Positions 59,879 through 64,000 of a DNA stretch of 64,000 bases are shown here, one piece after another. Each line of letters opens with the position of its first letter. The first letter of the stretch is position 1. The DNA comes from Levilactobacillus enshiensis (lineage in GTDB: Bacteria > Bacillota > Bacilli > Lactobacillales > Lactobacillaceae). A model generated the notes under the pieces. It was given only the letters and a program-made list of their open reading frames with translations. It did no database searches and was not told the DNA's origin. Where the stretch lies: positions 186,001 through 250,000 of the forward strand of contig NZ_SULH01000001.1 of the NCBI RefSeq assembly GCF_007115095.1. Direction: 5' to 3'. Position numbers and translations under genes: made by a program.

Positions 59879-62238
59879 TGTGAGACCTCCTGGTGCCAAA
59901 AGTTCTGAACGGCGGTCGGCAATTGTTCCGGACGGTAGAGACGACGGAAATGTTGCCAGTGACGAGGATAGAGTTGCGTGTAGCGGGGACTGGCGAAGCG
60001 TTGGTCCATCAATAAAATAATGCCAACGTCATGGGATCCGCGAATCAACCGGCCCGCTGCCTGAAAGACGTTATTCAAGCCGGGCAGCTGATAAGCGTAC
60101 GCGAAACCGTTATGCGAGTCTTGATCAAAGTAGTCGCGAATCAGGTCGGTCTCGGGATTGATTCCCGGCAGGCCAACGCTGACAATCCCGACACCGATCA
60201 AGCGGTCAGCTTTTAAGTCGATTCCTTCAGCGAAGATGCCGCCCAGGAGAGCGAAGCCGACCAGCGTTGTAGTGGGATTGGCCTTGAAATTAGCGAGAAA
60301 TGCCGTCCGGTCCGCTTCGGCCATTTGGGCTTGTTGACTGACGGTGTGAATGTGGGGATAGGCCATGGCGAAGGCTTGACTGACATCGAGGAGGTAGTGA
60401 TAGGACGGCAGAAAAATCAGGTAGTTCCCGGTCTTGCCGTCGACCAGCGTTTTAATGGCCAGCAGGATGTTTGCAAGATTGGCGTCACGCTGTTTGTAAG
60501 TAGTTTGGATGTAGGTCGTGACCAGGATTTCTTGGTGCTGCGGCTCAAATGGCGAGTCGAGACGGTAGGCCAGACTGTCCTGATCACCCCCCAGCACCGT
60601 TTGGTAGTAGTCCATGGGAGACAGGGTCGCGGAGAACAGGACGGCGCCGTGGCCGAGGGCGAGACTGTTGGCGAGAAAGGCGCTGGGATCCAAACAGAGT
60701 TCCTTCAAGGTGATGTTGCCATCGGCGATTTCTAAGCGCATGCGGTAGGTGTCATCGTAGTAGTCACCGATGCGCTGATAGCTGATGGCGGCAAAGTAGT
60801 AGTCAAGGATGGCCTGGGTGAAGGGCGTCTGTGGTTGATCGACCAACCAGTCGTGAATGGCTTCGACCAGGCGGCCAAGATCGTGTTCAAAGTTTTCCGG
60901 CGGCGTCAGAAAGGTGCTATCGGTGCGACCATCCGCGAGCAGTGGCGCACAAATGTCGTCAAAGGTCGCCCGTAGATCAGCCAATCGGCGGTGCAATTTC
61001 TTGCTGGCTTGGGGCAGGTCGCGGCTCATCTCAACCAGGTGGTCGAGGGGCTGACTGCTGATTGCTGCGGAGTACATGTCCCGCGAACGGCTGACCAGGT
61101 TGTGAGCCTCGTCAATCAGGAAAAAGTTGTCGGGATCCTCGGTCGCAAAGAAACGCTGCAGGTGAACTTGCGGGTCGAACAGGTAGTTGTAGTCACCGAT
61201 GATGACATCACAAAAGAGACTGGCGTCGAGTTGAAATTCAAACGGGTCCAGCGTGTGTTTGCGCGCATATTCTTCGATGACCGGGCGGGTAAGCTGGTCG
61301 TTATTTTCAAGCAGATCTAGCAGTGCCGGTTTGAGACGGTCGTAATAGCCCAGCATGTAGGGATTCTCCTCGGGCAACAGATCGGCCTCTTCAGGAAAGG
61401 CAATTTTGGCCTTGGCGGTGAGCGTGATGCTCTTCAACTTGAGCCCCTGACTGGCCATGAGGGTGATGGCTTCTTCGGCGACACGGCGGGTGCTTTGCTT
61501 GGCGGTGAGGTAAAAAATTCGTTGAATGACACCTTCACCGACAGCTTTAATGGTAGGAAAGAGGGTGGAGATCGTCTTCCCCGTTCCGGTTGGTGCCTCG
61601 GCAAAGAGTCGTTTGCTGGTGAGGATAGTCTTGTAAACGGCTACTGCCAGTTCACGTTGACCGGGCCGGTAGTGGTCGAAGGGAAAGGTCAGCTGTTTAA
61701 TAGTTGGGTCGCGCCGGTCACGCAGGTCAGAACGAAATTTGAGCCAAGTGACGTATTCGGTGATGACAGTATCGAAGAAGTCTTGCGCTTCAGCCCGGGT
61801 GATGGTTTGGTCGGTTTGCGTGGTGGTCTCGGTGTTGGTCTGAAAATAGGTCAGGGTGAGGGTCACGGCATCGAGATCCGTTTCCTTTGCCATCAAAAGG
61901 TAGGCGTAGATCTTGACCTGTGCCCAGTAGAGGGTCAGGGTGTTATCGCTGAGCTGGTCGAAAACGGTCTCTGAGGTCTTGATTTCCTCGATGGTGGCGC
62001 CGTCTTTGGTCAGGGTGACGCCATCGGCTCGACCGTGGAGCAGGTAGTCGTTTCCATTTAGCGTTAAGTTTTTATCGAGATAATATTCCTTTTGGTAGTC
62101 GGCTCCCCGCTGCTTTTGTAAGCGTCGGTGAATCTGAGCACCAAGTAGGGCCGTGTTCTGACTCCCAGAAGTGCTGCTGAGGTCACCAGTTCGTAAGGTG
62201 AACTCCACCAACTCACGCACGCCTAATTTAATGGTCAT
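59875..62238 (-). CDS. XPD/DinG-family DNA helicase with N-terminal Cas4-like nuclease-fold domain
   Basis: A 787-residue SF2 helicase. Residues 1-190 resemble a RecB/Cas4 PD-(D/E)XK domain (LLHGRADGV, then IEEIKTSE). The helicase part has Walker A EAPTGTGKT, DEAH box FLIDEAHNLVSRSRD, motif III VLFSATLSP and motif VI NVFQAAGRLIRGSHD. Between Walker A and DEAH, where XPD-type enzymes carry four Fe-S cysteines, the sequence reads KAKIAFPEEADLLPEENPYM with no cysteine, so the cluster appears lost. First gene of a three-gene coupled operon. Probable 5'-3' helicase in repair or defence. Confidence 0.9.
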   Translation of the reverse strand: MTIKLGVRELVEFTLRTGDLSSTSGSQNTALLGAQIHRRLQKQRGADYQKEYYLDKNLTLNGNDYLLHGRADGVTLTKDGATIEEIKTSETVFDQLSDNTLTLYWAQVKIYAYLLMAKETDLDAVTLTLTYFQTNTETTTQTDQTITRAEAQDFFDTVITEYVTWLKFRSDLRDRRDPTIKQLTFPFDHYRPGQRELAVAVYKTILTSKRLFAEAPTGTGKTISTLFPTIKAVGEGVIQRIFYLTAKQSTRRVAEEAITLMASQGLKLKSITLTAKAKIAFPEEADLLPEENPYMLGYYDRLKPALLDLLENNDQLTRPVIEEYARKHTLDPFEFQLDASLFCDVIIGDYNYLFDPQVHLQRFFATEDPDNFFLIDEAHNLVSRSRDMYSAAISSQPLDHLVEMSRDLPQASKKLHRRLADLRATFDDICAPLLADGRTDSTFLTPPENFEHDLGRLVEAIHDWLVDQPQTPFTQAILDYYFAAISYQRIGDYYDDTYRMRLEIADGNITLKELCLDPSAFLANSLALGHGAVLFSATLSPMDYYQTVLGGDQDSLAYRLDSPFEPQHQEILVTTYIQTTYKQRDANLANILLAIKTLVDGKTGNYLIFLPSYHYLLDVSQAFAMAYPHIHTVSQQAQMAEADRTAFLANFKANPTTTLVGFALLGGIFAEGIDLKADRLIGVGIVSVGLPGINPETDLIRDYFDQDSHNGFAYAYQLPGLNNVFQAAGRLIRGSHDVGIILLMDQRFASPRYTQLYPRHWQHFRRLYRPEQLPTAVQNFWHQEVSQ

Positions 62239-62409
62239 GACCCGTCACCTCACTTTCATTACGAAGTTTTAACTTACTGTTGAGGGGAGCAACGCAATCC
62301 GGCGCCTCCCGTCGATGTGATACACACAACCGGTATCATACCATAGATTTCGGTAAGTTTGAACGCGCGTTCGGCTGGAATGACTTATTGTGAATTTTTT
62401 ATAAAAGTA

Positions 62410-62438
62410 TTGGCAACGGTCATGTAATCGCTTACAAT
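62410..62438 (+). promoter_or_regulatory. Promoter of the HPr-like gene
   Basis: TTGGCA (62410-62415), a 17-base spacer and TACAAT (62433-62438), 20 bases before the start codon. Confidence 0.7.
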
Positions 62439-62457
62439 AGAACCAGAGGTGATCACG

Positions 62458-62721
62458 ATGAAAACAATTGGCTTTCCTTTATATGAAGTAACGCCCCCGG
62501 TCGACGAAGCAGCCGCGCTGCAGCAAATCTGCTCACGCTACACGGGTACGGCAACGATCAAGGTTCGCGATGTCGAACTGAATCCGCAGCTCCAGCATGA
62601 AGTGGCCCAGTTATCAAAGTACGGTGGTAAGTTCATTCAAGTGGTTGCAGATGGTCCGGACGAAGCCCAGTTAGCGGCAGCAATTCATCAGCAGTTGGCA
62701 AAGGATCAATTCTGTTATTAA
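62458..62721 (+). CDS. HPr-fold protein lacking both phosphorylation sites
   Basis: An 87-residue protein. From residue 24, ICSRYTGTATIKVRDVELNP and FIQVVADGPDEAQLAAAIHQ align well with the PTS phosphocarrier HPr (ASKF..., VTVDGADEAEGMAAI). The active-site segment HARPA is replaced by TPPVDEA and the Ser46 region by NPQLQHEV, so it cannot act as a phosphocarrier. Possibly a regulatory decoy or a Crh-like relic. GAGGTGATC stands 8 bases before ATG 62458; monocistronic. Confidence 0.6.
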   Translation: MKTIGFPLYEVTPPVDEAAALQQICSRYTGTATIKVRDVELNPQLQHEVAQLSKYGGKFIQVVADGPDEAQLAAAIHQQLAKDQFCY

Positions 62722-62789
62722 AGGTTGAAGGATCCAAGCCTGTTTTACCAACAACAATGGTCCTAAAACTAGGCAACTTGGTGGTCTGG

Positions 62790-62962
62790 TCGCCTTACCG
62801 GCCGGCAGATATGAGCTGGAACGGTGCGAACACAACTTGAAGCCTCGTAAATCACGAGTCTACAAGGTTGGTTTTCTACTAAGCCAGTAAGAAAAACACT
62901 TACTGACTAAGTAGAACGACGCGCCTGAGCTCATATCTGCCGACCTCTCGGCTTACATTGTG
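62790..62962 (+). repeat. Dispersed structured repeat family A, copy 4
   Basis: Full core copy with outer arms of the GAGCT/AGCTC type as at 47525. The small inner stem is CCTCGTAAATCACGAGTC, keeping CTCG/CGAG pairing while the loop differs from the other copies. Confidence 0.92.
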
Positions 62963-63067
62963 CACTCAGGCGACTTTGAGAATAACCGTAACGGACGTTA
63001 TCAATTGACTCCACAATGCCAGGTAGCTGTGGGCTATAGCCGTTGTCTTGATAAAACACCGTCAGCG

Positions 63068-63320
63068 TCGGAGGGGGCCGGGGATGGAGCCAGCCGTGAA
63101 AGTGGTCTTAGCTGGTTACGAATTTTCAGCCAGCTTACAACCCGGGCGACTTTGGAGACACGCGATTTTCGTGGCTTCAAAGCGAGCGAGAAGACTGGTG
63201 GTCTGTCAGTCTGAAGCGTCCCCACAGCAGGCGGAATCCCTGGCAGCCGGAGTGCGCCCAATTTAGCCTAATTTAACGGTGCGACTGCTTACCAATACTG
63301 AGATGAGACCTGAATTTTAT
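63068..63320 (+). repeat. Dispersed repeat family C, longest copy, with a family B-like inner part
   Basis: 63215-63320 matches (inverted) 50088-50205 and 30193-30290. The preceding 63068-63214 contains GGGATGGAGCCAGCCGTGAA, also found near 19950, and GCGACTTTGGAGAC..CTTCAAAGCGAG, which resembles the inner stem of family B. Repeats A and C fill most of the gene-free stretch 62722-63463. Confidence 0.7.
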
Positions 63321-63463
63321 TTTTCAACCTTTAGTTTTGTTATTAAAGAGATTGTGTTAGAGGGCTAGGTCAATTCCTAACTCTTTTTTAGTTAGTGATT
63401 GCTTGACGAGTGGTGAGGGATTCGCTAAGCTCAATTTAGATTGTGTGAAGGGAGTCACCACAT

Positions 63464-63667
63464 TTGGACGAAGCAAAAATTGCACGGCTGTGTCAGATTG
63501 CCCCCAAGTACGGGCTGACGTTGGCCCATGAGGGATTGGTCATTACCGCGGTCAATGGCAAGGCCACGAGTTTGGATACGACCAAGTACATGCCAGACCA
63601 ATTTATCGACCTGTTGGCACAGATTATTGCGACCAATATGAAAGCCGATTTATGGCAGTGGCAGTAA
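63464..63667 (+). CDS. Small hypothetical protein, 67 residues
   Basis: TTG 63464 with GGGAG 9 bases upstream encodes MDEAKIARLCQIAPKYGLTL then AHEGLVITAVNGKATSLDTT, ending MKADLWQWQ. Soluble, balanced charge, alpha/beta-like. Family not recognised. A strong terminator lies 50 bases after its stop, supporting a real gene. Confidence 0.55.
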   Translation: MDEAKIARLCQIAPKYGLTLAHEGLVITAVNGKATSLDTTKYMPDQFIDLLAQIIATNMKADLWQWQ

Positions 63668-63717
63668 CGACAAGTGGGGGTCATTTTAACACGGTAAGTT
63701 ACGGTGGCCCACAACTA

Positions 63718-63777
63718 AAAATACGAGAGAAAATTTGGGGTCACCGCGATGGCGATTAGAAATTTTCTCTCGTATTT
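63718..63777. terminator. Bidirectional terminator
   Basis: A perfect 18-bp stem AAATACGAGAGAAAATTT / AAATTTTCTCTCGTATTT between convergent genes. Confidence 0.8.
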
Positions 63778-63801
63778 ATTTTGGTTTTGATTAGATGAAC
63801 G

Positions 63802-64000
63802 TTAGGCTTCTTCCCAACGGTCGAAGTCCTGGGCGTGGTTAGCCAAGTAAGCAATGGCTTCGTTGCCCAACGTTTCGCTGGCGGCCGTGAAGTCGTGTTG
63901 CTGGTTGTCCTCATCGGCATCTGCTTCATCGCGTAAAAATCCGGCGGCTAGGTCGAGATACTTGGTGCGGCGCCCAACCCCGTCGTCCTTAAATAGTCGA
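63802..64000 (-). CDS. Hypothetical protein, 5' part beyond the window
   Basis: Minus-strand frame open to the window end, stop TAA at 63802. The visible C-terminal 65 residues include KYLDLAAGFLRDEADADEDN then QQHDFTAASETLGNEAIAYL and end DFDRWEEA. Acidic and helical. Family not recognised. Base use fits the host and the terminator at 63718-63777 follows it. Confidence 0.6.
   Translation of the reverse strand, partial: RLFKDDGVGRRTKYLDLAAGFLRDEADADEDNQQHDFTAASETLGNEAIAYLANHAQDFDRWEEA

Noticed and set aside
62960-63266. Short frames on both strands across repeats A and C near 63 kb
   Set aside because: They are entirely repeat-derived and end at repeat boundaries.

Overview
The window reads as chromosome of a fairly GC-rich member of the Lactobacillaceae. 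A Levilactobacillus/L. brevis-like organism is my best guess, inferred from gene content without any database search. The evidence is a Gram-positive Leloir galactose locus (galM, pgm, a GPH permease, galK, galE, class II galT, galR), a monomeric adenosylcobalamin-dependent ribonucleotide reductase of the L. leichmannii type, an Rgg-type regulator, PepO, Fur/PerR, VIT-type metal transporters, TTG starts and AGGAGG-type ribosome binding sites. No rRNA, tRNA, CRISPR array, intact insertion sequence or prophage is visible.

Layout. 1-9 kb: the end of an RNase H gene, a VOC protein, a solitary low-GC P-loop ATPase behind a heptamer tandem repeat, a maltose-type acetyltransferase, a BCCT osmolyte transporter with a terminator-like hairpin in its leader, a universal stress protein, a beta-PGM-like HAD protein, DUF488, an alkyladenine glycosylase and an Rgg regulator. 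9-20 kb: menG/ubiE, map, a DHA2 exporter, an ASCH protein, a probable shikimate/quinate catabolic operon (MFS, aroE paralogue, SDR) divergent from a LysR gene, and a PEPCK/HprK-like kinase-fold protein. 20-23 kb: an acyl-CoA dehydrogenase-etfB-etfA operon. 23.8-34.3 kb: the galactose locus, with a GalR-type operator, a cre-like site and a good promoter at galK. 34.7-37.9 kb: nrdJ behind two NrdR-type boxes, followed by a PduO-type cobalamin adenosyltransferase that would supply its cofactor. 38-48 kb: an orphan acyltransferase, pepO, MarR, a lipoprotein, a second UspA, a 38-residue basic protein, two YibE/F genes and a PspC-domain protein. 48-58 kb: a secreted amidase, a possible structured RNA locus, a PerR/Fur regulator, two tandem VIT transporters, an APC permease, two tandem paralogous secreted proteins, a GNAT protein and a 6-phosphogluconolactonase-like protein. 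58-64 kb: a translationally coupled operon of Cas4-like/XPD helicase, PD-(D/E)XK nuclease and sce7725-like protein, then a degenerate HPr-like gene.

Three families of structured dispersed repeats (A, B, C; about 100-180 bp) occupy many intergenic regions. Family A has four near-complete copies and one fragment. Its terminal stem shows a compensatory base-pair change between copies, so pairing appears to be under selection.

Most notable: the covarying repeat A; the helicase-nuclease-sce7725 operon, whose helicase lacks the cysteines expected of the XPD iron-sulfur domain; the lone ATPase with a potentially slippable heptamer repeat at its transcription start; a perfect 50-bp palindrome after pgm; and a candidate structured RNA near 49.7-50.0 kb.
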